NCBI GenBank assembly: GCA_030737875.1 | Contig: CM060912.1 | Span: 262,503,731 to 262,567,730 of the forward strand | DNA from: Allium sativum | Taxonomy: Eukaryota > Streptophyta > Magnoliopsida > Asparagales > Amaryllidaceae | Direction of reading: 5' to 3' | DNA length: 64,000 bases | In this document: positions 1-11,407 of the stretch, piece after piece | Numbering within the stretch: position 1 is the stretch's first letter | Layout: every line of letters starts with the position of its first letter | Translations under genes and position numbers: made by a program | The notes under the pieces: generated by a model | Told to the model about the DNA's origin: nothing | Databases searched by the model: none | Seen by the model: the letters and a program-made list of their open reading frames with translations, nothing else

Positions 1-133
1 TTAGTTTTACACATGTATATGTCGACATACATTTATGCCCATGTCGACATATAACTGTCATTTTTTCAAAATTGAAAGGAAGTGTCTTTTCACTATTTGT
101 GACGGTTCAGAAACGTTGCAACCTTTCAAATGT

Positions 134-141
134 TATAAATA
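134..141 (+). promoter_or_regulatory. Probable TATA box of copia 5' LTR
   Basis: TATAAATA sits in the copia LTR and is preserved in the other LTR copy at 23825-23832. The Tekay element inserted about 43 bp downstream, close to the expected transcription start, so transcription from this LTR would run straight into the insertion. Confidence 0.6.
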
Positions 142-178
142 GAGGCTGATTTCGAATTTTAAATCATTCTTCTTCTCC

Positions 179-183
179 AACTT
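179..183. repeat. Target site duplication AACTT, left copy
   Basis: AACTT directly precedes the TGTAACA terminus at 184 and recurs at 11175-11179 directly after the GTTACA terminus. A 5-bp duplication is usual for Ty3/gypsy integrases. Removing 184-11179 restores the copia LTR seen at 23870-23890. Confidence 0.95.
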
Positions 184-1253
184 TGTAACACCCCACCTCC
201 GCCAATGCCACTCTTGCAAGCACACTAGCTTTGGAGGGGCGTTAAACGAGGTAACATGCATGCAGATATCACAAGACAGAACATATAAGGAAAAACAGAG
301 TAAATAAAGCAGCGGATAAAACTAACATTTCAAAACCATAGTCAAGTTACATCAAAGTACTTGGTCATTATTTTCCACAAAACATAGTCTAGAAACATCA
401 ACTGAAAACTGGAAAGAAAATCATAAAGTAACTATCCCCAAGGTAGAATAAAGCCATAGCGAGCTCAAGTCCAAACCGTACGTGAGCTATCCAGAAAAGC
501 GGCTAAAGATCCAAGCTAGGTACCAGTGTTCCCACCCTGTAAACCTAAGGGGGGGGGGGGGAAACGGAAGAAAAGAGGCGAAAGAAAACGGGTCAGTCAA
601 AAAGACTGGTAAGTCCTATCTACTATTAGTATAAAAACTAATAAAGTTAACTGAACATGTAAAACAGAGATGAGATGTAGGGTGATAACGGGCATGGTGA
701 AAAGTTAACAAGATAGATCAAGTGTGGCATCGCATATACAAGGTTAAGTTGCACCAGGTGTGTACGAGTATTCCAATCCATGTCAAGTATAAACAAGAAA
801 TGATCCCTTGGCCCAAAGCTGGCCCACATCATGAGATGACCTAAATCGAGGTCCAACTACTTGGTCTAGTCGATCGGCTCCCTATAAGCCTAACTCGTCG
901 TGTATCGGTGTCATACGGCTTAATCGTGGAATGTAGTGTGCTAGGTCCACCCTAGGGTGTATCCAGCCCTAAGGTGTAAACCACAGACACAATTCAAGCA
1001 CGCACAGTCTAAACCTGCTGGTGCCCATGTTCAACTCCGGACTTAATGTGACGACCATGGTCCGCCTGAACAACCGATGCACCCTTCAGCCGTCTCTTTT
1101 GGTCTCTTACAATCAGTCCAGTAATCGTGCCCCACCCTAGCCTAGTCCAGGGTACCCATGATACTTCCAAGTAGGTTACTGCTGAAAAGGACCACGTAAC
1201 TAGGGTTTCAAGCGGGTTAAGTGTGGTTAACCCTATCCTAACCATGTATTGAG

Positions 1254-1463
1254 TTGGTTAAGTGTATTCAAGCAGTTCTTGACTTAACCCTATCAATACA
1301 TCGGGTTTAATTGGTTAAGTATATTCAAGTAGTTCATGACTTAACCCTACCAATCCATCGTGTTTAATTGGTTAAGTATTCAAGTAGTCCATGACTTAAC
1401 CCTACCAATCCATCGTGTTTAATTGGTTAAGTATTCAAGTAGTCCATGACTTAACCCTATCAT
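1254..1463 (-). repeat. Tandem repeat in Tekay LTR, 55-57 bp unit, about 3.7 copies
   Basis: Units start with TTGGTTAAGT at 1254, 1311, 1368 and 1423 and contain CATGACTTAACCCTA. The same array is at about 9338-9547 in the 5' LTR. A diverged array in the opposite orientation lies at about 35222-35430 in the related solo LTR, so the repeat predates the split of the two families. Confidence 0.85.
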
Positions 1464-1500
1464 GTGGCATTAATTAATTTAATGCACCCACCCTCTCACA

Positions 1501-1680
1501 TTAGACCTTGTTGTGGTTACTAGTTAAGCCGGGCGGGTCCGGGAAGCTTTACACCACAACTTAGTCTAACCTCGGGTTTCAAGTGCGACATGACCAACTA
1601 CTCACATTGGGTCCTATTGTTTGTAGCCACTAGTTAAGCCGGTCGGTTGCGGGTAGATTTATGCTACAAACTCAACCCAA
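1501..1680 (-). other. Two consecutive stem-loops in Tekay LTR (3' copy)
   Basis: Unit 1: arms GTTGTGGT (1510-1517) and ACCACAAC (1553-1560), enclosed by TTAGAC (1501-1506) and GTCTAA (1564-1569). Unit 2: arms TTTGTAGC (1620-1627) and GCTACAAA (1663-1670), enclosed by TTGGGT (1607-1612) and ACCCAA (1675-1680). Both loops hold a GC-rich core with CCGG. Equivalent units occur at 34999-35179 and 59166-59355 with different but still complementary arms. They lie downstream of the TATA box, so they would be in the RNA. Confidence 0.75.
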
Positions 1681-2595
1681 CCTCGAGTTGGCCACACTCA
1701 TATTTTCTAAGTGTCATGTCCATCATTATGTTTACAAACATAATCACAAGTCAATGTTCATGTCATATTTTAAAACCGTGTTTTCATGTCATTAATATTA
1801 CCCAAACCCAACGCATTCCCATCGCATGTACGTTTCGCATAACATAACATAGATCAAAAGAGGGAACTTGGCAAACATGACAAAAAGGGCATAAGGTAAT
1901 AAGGTTGGCTACAAGTTAAACATGGTGGCATATGAGGCATAAATATGTTCATAAGCTTGCATATTACATCATAGGCCTCAAAACATGCATAATATCAACT
2001 TAAGCAAATAGGTGAAACATGATCATGAATGACATAGGATGGTGGCTAGTGATTCGCATATAACATCATATGCAAGATAACACAAGGTTTATGAGAGTTT
2101 CTATGTTGCTTTACGCAACATTTCTAATCAAAGCTCATAGCTTTCTATGCATAAGGCAAAGGTGATAGCTTTACAAACATGCATAGAATATATTTATGCA
2201 TAACATGATAGGATCAAAGCACATATCATACTTAGGCCCAAACTCAACTTGCAACATGTCATATTTAACTTCATAGTTAGAATCTAAGAGTAGTATAGTG
2301 CTTACAATGCTATGAAGACTAGAATTAATATAAAATAAGATTGAGACGAAGCCACACCAGCAAATCCGCAACCAAAGACGATAAACTCCACTTCAAGACT
2401 TGAGAACAAGAAGGAATAACCCCAAAGACAAAGAAAGATGGCTCTTTTACTTAAGAAAGATGGCTCCTTTATGACATAGATTGATTTGAGACACTCATGC
2501 TCTCATGAAGAAGGTGGAGGCCATGATTAGTGAACATTTGGGCAGCATTTAGTTGTAGGAATGATTAATGAGGGTTTAGGCTAGGTCTAGGGGTC

Positions 2596-2603
2596 TTTTT
2601 ATA
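2596..2603 (-). promoter_or_regulatory. Probable TATA box of Tekay 3' LTR
   Basis: TATAAAAA on the minus strand, preceded by CTCTC-type sequence and followed by an A/C-rich leader. The same box in the 5' LTR is at 10680-10687. It separates U3 with its GTCGAC array from R/U5. Confidence 0.6.
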
Positions 2604-2746
2604 GAGATTAGGGGTAGTTTAGACCATAGGATTAACCCTAAATCGAATCTGAGCCATCAACTCCCGTCAGAAACTTCCAGAACAAGACCCAACATGTCAA
2701 AATGGTGCACCAGAAAAATTGGTCCGACCGGGGGGGGGGGGGGGGG

Positions 2747-2834
2747 GTCGACCCCTGGGTCGACATGGGTGTCGACCCATTGGGGGGGGGGGGTCGACAC
2801 TGGTGTCGACACTAGTGTCGACACCTATGTCGAC
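2747..2834 (-). repeat. GTCGAC array in U3 of Tekay 3' LTR
   Basis: Seven GTCGAC palindromes start at 2747, 2759, 2771, 2793, 2805, 2817 and 2829. Spacing is 12 bp except one 22-bp gap filled by a guanine run. They lie 140-240 bp upstream of the TATA box, where enhancer repeats are usual. The 5' LTR has six copies, one 12-bp unit fewer. Confidence 0.85.
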
Positions 2835-3111
2835 CCTGCCTGGGGCGGGAAAATTCCCGCCCATTCTGCCTTGGTTGCAATTCGAATCTGAATTCGAATT
2901 TGAACTGTTTTCGGGCTTAGAATTTTCTGAAAACTTCATTGGGCCATAACTTGGTCATACGGACTCCGTTTTTCGAAAACTCGGACTCTATTTCGCGTAT
3001 TTTTCCGAGACGAACGCAATGGCACAGCCCGTTTCCCTTGATTCAGATTTTAGAATTTAATTCTGCCTTGATTTACATTATAACATGTTATTAAAAATAC
3101 GGGTTGTTACA

Positions 3112-3146
3112 TTCTCCCCTCCTTAAAGGATTTCGTCCCCGAAATC
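3112..3146 (-). promoter_or_regulatory. Polypurine tract and adjacent hairpin of Tekay element
   Basis: On the minus strand a perfect hairpin GATTTCG-GGGA-CGAAATC (3129-3146) is followed by the purine tract AAGGAGGGGAGAA, which abuts the 3' LTR at 3111. The tract would prime plus-strand DNA synthesis. The hairpin recurs at 43243-43262 and 61079-61096. Confidence 0.9.
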
Positions 3147-3592
3147 TCCAAGTTAGGAAGAACGTATCCTACCATCCATCATCCATCTACTCAAAACATC
3201 ATCCACAAGTAACCATTGTCCTTAAAAAGATTCTAAATGCTGTATGAACATATGCAAAAGGTGTGTGTATATGTACTTATCTAATGCAAAAATCAGGCGG
3301 TTACTGATTCAGTAAACCTCCTTAATGCAAAGTATGTTAGTGAAATGAGTCCATATGTATGCAAATTCCTAACATAATTTATAATCTCTACATGAGTGCA
3401 CATAACATTCATTCATATGCAACATCCATGTGATAGCACAACAAGTTTCATCCATGAATAAGCATAAACACTCATGCATATGCAACATGAAAGTGTGTGA
3501 GCCGATCTTAGTGCCTAATGTGTATCATGCATCCACGAGTATCCACTTGCAAACACTTGCAGCCACTTGTAAACATCAAGCATAACATGTTT
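3147..3592 (-). other. 3' untranslated stretch of Tekay element
   Basis: Between the last pol codon and the hairpin by the polypurine tract, AT-rich and without a supported ORF. It is matched closely by 61097-61570 in the right-hand Tekay-like element, including CCATTGTCCTTAAAAAG and CCTCCTTAATGCAA motifs, which links the two families. Confidence 0.75.
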
Positions 3593-5944
3593 TCAAATAC
3601 ATGTTTCATCCAAAGGGTTTCTACTTAAGGTTCTCATGACAAGGTTAACAAGATAAACGGGATAAACATGGATAGCAAAAAGAAAGATATGCTGATTAAG
3701 AAAGGAGATTGAGAATGTACCCTCAAAAAGGAATGGATAAAGCCCACGCATCTTCTCCTCGGTTTCCCAAGTTGCATCTTCATCGGCTTCACTCCACTGA
3801 ACTTTCACCAATTTGACTTCTCGATTCCTTAACTTCTTGATCTCTGTTCCCAAGATACGAATCGGAGCTCTCCTCAAGGTTGCCTCTTTCTCTACCTCCA
3901 CGTCTTCAAGAATGCTTGGTTCAACCACCTCAGCGGACTCATGTAGGCACTTTCGGAGATGCGAGACATGAAAGACATTATGCACTCCGGCTAGCTTCTC
4001 GGGCAATTCCACCTTATAGGCCATCTTTCCAATTCTCTCTATGATAGGGATGGGTCCTACGAACCTTGGTGCCAGCTTCCCAACTGCTCCAAAACGTACC
4101 ACTTTACGCAAAGGGGAAACCTTCACGAAAACCATGTCTCCCACTTCGAATTTCAAATTTGTCCTTCGCTTGTCAGCATAGGACTTCTGTCTAACTTGGG
4201 CCGCTTTCATCCGTCTTCTCACCAATTCAACTTTCTCGGATGTGTCCTGTTTCATATCGGGCCCAAGAATAAGCCTATCTGTTGTCTCCCACCAACAAGA
4301 TGGTGACCTACACGGCCTCCCGTACAAAGCTTCAAATGGTGCCATCCCTATGCTAGCTTGATAGCTATTATTATAAGAAAACTCTACAAGAGGAAGGTGG
4401 TCTTCCCAAGTACCACCAAAGTCAAGAACACAAAGCCTCAAAAGATCTTCTAGCACTCTATTCACCCTTTCGGTTTGGCCATCCATCTGGGGGTGATAGG
4501 CTGTACTCAGATTCAATCGCGTACCCATCGCTTCTTGCAAACTATTCCAGAACTGGCTAGTGAAAATTGAGTCACGATCGCTAACTATGCTAGAAGGAAC
4601 TCCATGCAACCGCACTATCTCTCGAAGATAAATAGATGCTAGCCATGATGCGGTCCTCTTGCTCTTTACTGGAATGAAATGAGCACTCTTCGTAAGTCTG
4701 TCAACTATGACCCATATGCTCGTGTTCCCTTTCCTTGACCTAGGCAATCCATCCACAAAATCCATAGAAATACTCTCCCACTTCCATTGCGGGACCTCCA
4801 ATGGATGTAATAGCCCACCTTGTTTCTTTGACTCGGCTTTCACTTGTTGGCACACCATGCACTTTGAAACATACTCTGCCACATCTTTCTTCATTCCAGC
4901 CCAAAAGAAAATGCGCTTCATATCTCTATACATCTTATCTCCTCCAGGATGTATAGTCATCTTTGAGTGATGTGCTTCTTCGAGAACTTTATGCACCGAG
5001 TCTCCTACTTGTGGAACGCATATCCTTCCATCACGCATTAGCCAACCCTTATCATCAATAGTATATCTAGCAAGGTGACTAGACGTCTCACCACGAATCA
5101 ACTTGTCCATGACCTCGACTATCTGCGGGTCTCCTTTCTGGGAAGCCCCAACTTGATCAAGAAGTGTGGGTCTAAGCTCAAGGGATGCTAATGAACCCGT
5201 CATCGGCTCAACAGTCGTCGTGAAATCAAAGGTTGCCAAGAACTCTAAGTTCTTCATCTCAATAAACAAGGGACTCAAAGTCAACCTCCTTCTGCTTAGT
5301 GCATCTGCCACAACATTACCCTTGCCAGGGGTATAAGCTATCTCGAAGTCATAAGATGCCAAGAATTCCATCCACCTTTGCTGCCTTAGATTCAGATCTT
5401 TCTGCGAGAAGAGGTACTTGAGCGACTTATGATCAGTATACAACTCAAACCTTTCGCCTAGAAGATAGTGGCGCCGAGATTTGAGTGCAAAGACGATCGC
5501 CGCCAACTCCAAATCATGAGTGGGATAGTTCTTCTCATGAACTTTAAGTTGCCTACCCCCATAACATATCACTCTTCCCTCTTGCATTAGAACAACACAT
5601 AACCCCGTGCCACATGCATCGGTGTACACAGTAAACTTCTTACCGCCATCGGGTAATGCCAAAACTGGAGCGGTAGTAAGGGCTCTCTTGAGCCTTTGAA
5701 AAGAAAGCTCACACTCCAAGTCCCATGCAAAGACTAAGTTCTTCTTCGTTAACCTAGTAAGAGGGGTCGAAATCTTAGCGAAGTCCCTGATGAACTTCCT
5801 ATAGTAGCCTGCCAGACCGAGAAAGCTTCTTACTTCGGTTGCATTCCTAGGGGTCTTCCAGTCTTGAACTGCAACCACTTTCGCGGGATCCACCGCTATG
5901 CCTTGCTTAGAAACTATATGTCCAAGAAACCGAACTTCCCTTCT
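3593..5944 (-). pseudogene. pol: Tekay pol: RNase H, integrase and chromodomain
   Basis: C-terminal part of the polyprotein, open from just after the stop at 5945-5947 to the terminal stop. Residues below count from the GTG at 5891-5893, a convenient internal codon and not a true start. RNase H: D92 in YTDACG, then LELAA and YTDHKSL. Integrase: zinc site H308-H309, H315, C345, C348; catalytic D378 (SMDFVDG), D439 (VSDRD), E475 (GQTERVN). Chromodomain at about 677-723, starting PIRILG and ending YPFLF, with KVQW and ATWE core motifs. It is followed by about 43 residues running into the 3' untranslated region. All catalytic residues are present; only the upstream stops break translation. Same frame as the two upstream parts. 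Confidence 0.95.
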
Positions 5945-7570
5945 CTAGAAATGGCATTTGGAGAACTTGGCTTTCAACTGATGAGCTCTAAGCGTATCCA
6001 TCACTTCCTTGAGATGTCTGGCATGTTCTTCCTCATCCTTTGAGAAGATCAGAATATCATCCACGAAGACAACCACGAACTTATTAAGGAACTCCCTGAA
6101 CACCCTACTCATCAAATCTACGAAGTAGGCGGGTGCATTAGTCAAACCGAATGGCATGACAAGCCATTCAAAGAATCCATCTGGAGTCCTAAACGCAGTC
6201 TTATCAATGCTATCCTCAGCCACTCTAAGCTGATGGAATCCGGTGGCTAGATCAAGCTGAGAGAAAACAGAAGCACCAACAAGCTGGTCAAAGAGATCAT
6301 CAATCCTCGGTAACGGGTGTCTATTCTTCTTTGTCAGCTTGTTCAACTCTCGATAATCAACACATAGACGAAGCGAACCATCCGCCTTAGTAGCGAATAC
6401 CACAGGAGCACCCCATTCAGAAATGCTTCGCCTAATAAAATTCTTCTCAAGCAACTCCTTGATTTGCTTACTGAGCTCTCTTCTTTCTCGCGGGGCCATG
6501 TGCCTAACGGGAAATGAAACTGGCTTGGCATTATCAACAAGATAAATACGAAAATCTATCTCTCGTTTAGGGGGTAACCCCTTAACCTCTTCAAAGACAT
6601 CAGGATATTCTCGAACCACCCTTACAGATTGCAGATCATCGATGGACGAGTCAAGAGATTCAAGATAACATAACATGACGGGACCTCTAGGGTTACAAGA
6701 AATTTCTAGGGTATTACCGAGGCGAGTCATGAGCCTCACCACCCTATGCTCACAATCGAGGATGGCTCTATAACTGGACAACCAATCCATGCCCAAAATC
6801 AACCCGTATCCCGTGAACCCGAGAACATAAGCATTACACGTGAATTCCACGGTCAAGATAGAAATCTTCAAATCCACACTCATAGATAGATGGGCGGAAC
6901 CCCCAATTGGATTTGAAACACTAACGGGATCCTCAACTAGACTAGTACTTAGGTGCAAACTTTCAACAATGTCAGAAGAAATAAAACTATGCGATGCGCC
7001 AGAATCAAATAAGGTGCGAATAGGATAATCAGAAATATAAACAAGGCTTTCTACAGAAATACTACCTCGGTCCTGAAATGGAGCAGTGTTGAGGGCATGC
7101 ACTTGCCCTCCAGAAGGTCCTGCACGCTGAATTTGTCCTTGCCCTTGTCCTTGCTTCTTGGGGCAATCCTTGCTAAGGTGTCCAGGCTCTCCACAGTGAA
7201 AGCATTCGCCCAACTTCCTATTCTTCTTTCTGCAATCTTTGGCTATGTGCCCAGCAATCCCACAGAAGTTGCATTTTCTTGGGTCCTTTGCCTTGGCCTT
7301 GTTGCCCTTGTTGCCCTTGTTGTTCTTGTTGTTCTGATTGCTCTGATTTCCTCCCCACTTGGAGTCTGTCTTCTTGGCTTGAGTCTCATTAGGCTTGACT
7401 TCTTTCTTGCCATTCTTATCATCTTCTTGAAGCAATGCCATGTCCACTAGGCCTTCAAAAGTGGCCCCCATGGGTATATGAGACAGGGCTAAACCTTGTA
7501 ATGCCTCATTCAACCCTCATGCAAATCGTAAAGCCTTCTTCTGGGGAGTATTAACCATGTCCAAACCGAA
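5945..7570 (-). pseudogene. pol: Tekay gag C-terminus, protease and reverse transcriptase, with nonsense codons
   Basis: Middle part of the polyprotein. It has two CCHC knuckles ([14 protein letters not shown] and [14 protein letters not shown], about 7187-7280), the aspartic protease motif FDSGASHSF (about 6980-7010), RT fingers with CVDYRELNK, and the RT active site FVDD (about 6050) in place of the commoner YVDD. The frame is broken by TGA at 7517-7519 near the start and by TAG at 5945-5947, right after KCHF, where relatives usually have tryptophan. A TGG to TAG change is one G to A step. The reading frame continues unchanged on both sides, so these are point mutations and not frameshifts. 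Confidence 0.93.
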
Positions 7571-8077
7571 TCAAGCGAGCTGGTTAAACTTATTCACATA
7601 CTCCCTCACTGTCATGTCCCCTTGCTTCAAAGGTATAAACTTCTCCAATTGCAGATTCGCCTCAGCTGATGATAGAAACTTAAGCCCAAATCTTGTCCTA
7701 AAGTCGGCCCAAGTCTCTATAGGCCTAGTAGTATTGGTGACCTCCCACCAATAAGCAGCTTCGTCTTTTAATAACCATGCTGCCAATAAAACCTTTCTAT
7801 GGTCTTCCACATCAAAGATAGCGAAAAGATCTTCAGTTTCTTTCAACCAATTTCGTGCCTCCACAAAAGTCTCCGTCCCAATGAAATTCTTGCAACCCAT
7901 CGCCTTAAGGTCTTTGCAAACCTTAGCGAAATCTGCTTGTGGATTCTGAGGAGGAGGAGGAGGGACCTCAGTTACGGTGGGGGTGTTTGCTGGGCCCACA
8001 TCGTTGGCCCTAGCTTCCAAGTACCTCCGGAACCATCCGGGAATGGTTACTCCCTCGGGAAGGTTAAGATCGGCCAT
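7571..8077 (-). pseudogene. gag: Tekay gag, N-terminal part, ending at a premature TGA
   Basis: ATG at 8075-8077 starts MADLNLPEG, 178 bp inside the primer site; it is the first good start in the long frame. The 168 residues include a proline run and the gag core with WLKETEDLF, AAYWWE, FRTRFG and REYVNKFNQLA, which is the retrotransposon gag domain that forms virus-like particles. TGA at 7571-7573 ends the frame where it should continue to the knuckles. A CGA to TGA change would explain it, as expected from deamination of methylated CG. Confidence 0.93.
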
Positions 8078-8254
8078 ACTGAAAAAGAAAAAGATAGATT
8101 CAGAACGAGGAAACGAAGGATAGTGCTAATGGCTTTTGGGGAATAGCCTTTTAAAATAACTAGACTTTTCTTGGAAAATACTTAATTGGTTTTGAAAATA
8201 GTTTTCCAAAAGGTAAGTTTTAAAAACCTTTTGCTCAAATCTTGTAAACCTTAT
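8078..8254 (-). other. 5' leader between primer site and gag of Tekay element
   Basis: About 177 bp, AT-rich with TTTTGAAAATAGTTTTCC-type runs, non-coding. The equivalent leader next to the primer site at 62340-62433 is clearly related, including GGCTTTTGGGGA. No recognised packaging signal. Confidence 0.7.
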
Positions 8255-8266
8255 GCTCTGATACCA
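8255..8266 (-). other. Primer binding site, initiator tRNA-Met
   Basis: On the minus strand TGGTATCAGAGC starts two bases after the 5' LTR end at 8269. It is complementary to the 3' end of plant initiator tRNA-Met, the usual primer for chromoviruses and copia elements. Confidence 0.95.
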
Positions 8267-10679
8267 AATGTAACACCCCACCTCCGCCAATGCCACTCTT
8301 GCAAGCACACTAGCTTTGGAGGGGCGTTAAACGAGGTAACATGCATGCCGATATCACAAGATAGAACATATAAGTAAAAACAGAGTAAATAAAGCAGCGG
8401 ATAAAACTAACATTTCAAAACCATAGTCAAGTTACATCAAAGTACTTGGTCATTATTTTCCACAAAACATAATCTAGAAACATCAACTGAAAACTGGAAA
8501 GAAAATCATAAAGTAACTATCCCCAAGGTAGAATAAAGCCATAGCGAGCTCAAGTCCAAAGCGTACGTGAGCTATCCAGAAAAGCAGCTAAAGATCCAAG
8601 CTAGGTACCAGTGTTCCCACCCTGTAAACCTGAGGGGGGAAACGGAAGAAAAGAGGCGAAAGAAAACGGGTCAGTCAAAAAGAATGGTAAGTCCTATCTA
8701 CTATTAGTATAAAAACTAATAAAGTTAACTGAACATGTAAAACAGAGATGAGATGTAGGGTGATAACTGGCATGGTGAAAAGTTAACAAGATAGATCAAG
8801 TGTGGCATCGCATATACAAGGTTAAGTTGCACCAGGTGTGTACTAGTATTCCAATCTATGTCAAGTATAAACAAGAAATGATCCCTTGGCCCAAAGCTGG
8901 CCCACATCATGAGATGACCTAAATCGAAGTCCAACTACTTGGTCTAGTCGATCAGCTCCCTATAAGCCTAACTCGTCGTGTATCGGTGTCATACGGCTTA
9001 ATCGTGGAATGTAGTTAACTGTGCTAGGTCCACCCCAGGGTGTATCCAGCCCTAAGGTGTAAACCACAGACACAATTAAAGCACACACAGTCTAAACCTA
9101 CTGGTGCCCATGTTCAACTCCGGACTTAATGTGCACGACCATGGTCCGCCTGAACAACCGGTGCACCCTTCAGCCGTCTCTTTTGGTCTCTTACAATCAG
9201 TCCAGTAATCGTGCCCCACCCTAGCCTAGTCCAGGGTACCCATGATACTTCCAAGTAGGTTACTGCTGAAAAGGACCACGTAACTAGGGTTTCAAGCGGG
9301 TTTAGTGTGGTTAACCCTATCCTAACCATGTATTGAGTTGGTTAAGTGTATTCAAGCAGTTCATGACTTAATCCTATCAATACATCGGGTTTAATTGGTT
9401 AAGTATATTCAAGTAGTTCATGACTTAACCCTACCAATCCATCGTGTTTAATTGGTTAAGTATTCAAGTAGTCCATGACTTAACCCTACCAATCCATCGT
9501 GTTTAATTGGTTAAGTATTCAAGTAGTCCATGACTTAACCCTATCATGTGGCATTAATTAATTTAATGCACCCAACCTCTCACATTAGACCTTGTTGTGG
9601 TTACTAGTTAAGCCGGGTGGGTCCGGGTAGCTTTACACCCCAACATATTCTAACCTCGGGTTTCAAGTGCGACATGACCAACTACTCACATTGGGTCCTA
9701 TTGTTTGTAGCCACTAGTTAAGCCGGTCGGTTCTGGGTAGATTTATGCTACAAACTCAACCCAACCTCGAGTTGGCCACACTCATATTTTCTAAGTGTCA
9801 TGTCCATCATTATGTTTACAAACATAATCACAAGTCAATGTTCATGTCATATTTTAAAACCATGTTTTCATGTCATTAATATTACCCAAACCCAACGCAT
9901 TCCCATCGCATGTACGTTTCGCATAACATAACATAGATCAAAAGAGGGAACTTGGCAAACATGACAAAAAGGGCATAAGGTAATAAGGTTGGCCACAAGT
10001 TAAACATGGTGGCATATGAGGCATAAATATGTTCATAAGCTTGCATATTACATCATAGGCCTCAAAACATGCATAATATCAACTTAAGCAAATAGGTGAA
10101 ACATGATCATGAATGACATAGGATGGTGGCTAGTGATTCGCATATAACATCATATGCAAGATAACACAAGGTTTATGAGAGTTTCTATGTTGCTTTACGC
10201 AACATTTCTAATCAAAGCTCACAGCTTTCTATGCATAAGGTAAAGGTGATAGCTTTACAAACATGCATAGAATATATTTATGCATAACATGATAGGATCA
10301 AAGCACATATCATACTTAGGCCCAAACTCAACTTGCAACATGTCATATTTAACTTCATATTTAGAATCTAAGAGTAGTATAGGGCTTACAATGCTATGAA
10401 GACTAGAATTAATATAAAATAAGATTGAGACGAAGCCATACTAGCAAATCCGCAACCAAAGACGATAAACTCCACTTCAAGACTTGAGAACAAGAAGGAA
10501 TAACCCCAAAGACAAAGAAAGATGGCTCTTTTACTTAAGAAAGATGGCTCATTTATGACATAGATTGATTTGAGACACTCATGCTCTCATGAAGAAGGTG
10601 GAGGCCAAGATTAGTGAACATTTAGGCAGCATTTAGTTGTAGGAATGATTAATGAGGGTTTATGCTAGGTCTAGGGGTC

Positions 10680-10687
10680 TTTTTATA
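10680..10687 (-). promoter_or_regulatory. Probable TATA box of Tekay 5' LTR
   Basis: TATAAAAA on the minus strand, the promoter that would drive the full-length Tekay RNA. The GTCGAC array begins about 130 bp upstream. Confidence 0.6.
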
Positions 10688-10818
10688 GAGATTAGGGGTA
10701 GTTTAGACCATAGGATTAACCTAAATCGAATCTGAGCCATCAACTCCCGTCAGAAACTTCCAGAACAAGACCCAACATGTCAAAATGGTGCACCAGAAAA
10801 ATTGGTCCGATCGGGGGG

Positions 10819-10897
10819 GTCGACCCCTGGGTCGACATGGGTGTCGACCCATTGGGGGGGGGGGGGGGTCGACACTGGTGTCGACACCTATGTCGAC
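10819..10897 (-). repeat. GTCGAC array in U3 of Tekay 5' LTR
   Basis: Copies start at 10819, 10831, 10843, 10868, 10880 and 10892; spacing is 12 bp apart from a 25-bp gap with a guanine run. Compared with the 3' LTR one unit has been gained or lost since insertion. Confidence 0.85.
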
Positions 10898-11174
10898 CCT
10901 GCCTGGGGCGGGAAAATTCCCGCCCATTCTGCCTTGGTTGCAATTCGAATCTGAATTCGAATTTGAACTGTTTTCGGGCTTAGAATTTTCTGAAAACTTC
11001 ATTGGGCCATAACTTGGTCATACGGACTCCGTTTTTCGAAAACTCGGACTCTATTTCGCGTATTTTTCCGAGACGAACGCAATGGCACAGCCCGTTTCCC
11101 TTGATTCAGATTTTAGAATTTAATTCTGCCTTGATTTACATTATAACATGTTATTAAAAATACGGGTTGTTACA

Positions 11175-11179
11175 AACTT
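11175..11179. repeat. Target site duplication AACTT, right copy
   Basis: Identical to 179-183 and directly adjacent to the TTACA end of the Tekay 5' LTR. Confidence 0.95.
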
Positions 11180-11407
11180 CATCTCCTTTCATTACACCAT
11201 TATTCTTTCTCATTTTTATGATTTTACACTTATACTCCACCGAATTCAATTATGTTTTCATTAAACTTCTTTTATTTACACTCTCTACTCATTACTCTCT
11301 GAATCAAGTGCTATGGAAGAGTTATGGGGTTGTTTGTAATTGTTTGGGTTGTGTAGGTAATCGGTGGTATCTCTTATAGCCGTAAATCAAGGACGGGTAA
11401 TCAGTGG

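Larger units (their letters stand above)
184..3111 (-). repeat. 3' LTR of the Tekay element
   Basis: 2928 bp with TGTAACAC and GGTTGTTACA outer ends, pairing with 8269-11174. On the minus strand U3 is to the right (about 2604-3111) and carries a GTCGAC array; the TATA box is at 2596-2603; R and U5 run leftward. The R/U5 part holds an A-rich splice-and-leader-like stretch, a tandem repeat and two stem-loops. Small ORFs here are shadows with no support. A polyguanine run near 550-563 is much shorter in the other LTR. Confidence 0.95.
184..11174 (-). mobile_element. Full-length Tekay-type chromovirus (Ty3/gypsy), minus strand
   Basis: A 10,991-bp element with LTRs at 184-3111 and 8269-11174, TG...CA ends and a perfect AACTT duplication. 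Read on the minus strand the order is 5' LTR, tRNA-Met primer site, gag, two CCHC knuckles, protease, RT, RNase H, integrase, chromodomain, polypurine tract, 3' LTR. The C-terminal chromodomain and the CGGGGACGAAATC-type hairpin by the polypurine tract fit the Tekay (Del) clade. The LTR pair is very similar: about six substitutions in the first 310 bp by eye, plus one 12-bp repeat unit and polyguanine length differences. That indicates a fairly recent insertion. Three in-frame stops make it defective as read. Confidence 0.95.
8269..11174 (-). repeat. 5' LTR of the Tekay element
   Basis: 2906 bp, the partner of 184-3111. TATA box at 10680-10687 (minus); GTCGAC array at 10819-10897 with six copies. 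Stem-loop unit 2 (9691-9764) is intact. In unit 1 (9585-9654) the right arm has become ACCCCAAC and the outer arm is also changed, so this copy has lost pairing since insertion. Confidence 0.95.

Noticed and set aside
647..1245. Small minus-strand ORFs in the Tekay LTR, repeated at 8725-9329
   Set aside because: They recur only because the LTR is duplicated; codon use and content show no family, and frames differ between LTR copies.
1254..1463. 55-57 bp array considered as satellite or CRISPR
   Set aside because: Fewer than four head-to-tail copies, present in both LTRs of one element; it is part of the LTR.
2694..2949. Gly/Arg/Pro-rich ORFs on both strands over the U3 array
   Set aside because: They are translations of guanine runs and the GTCGAC repeat and are open on three frames at once.
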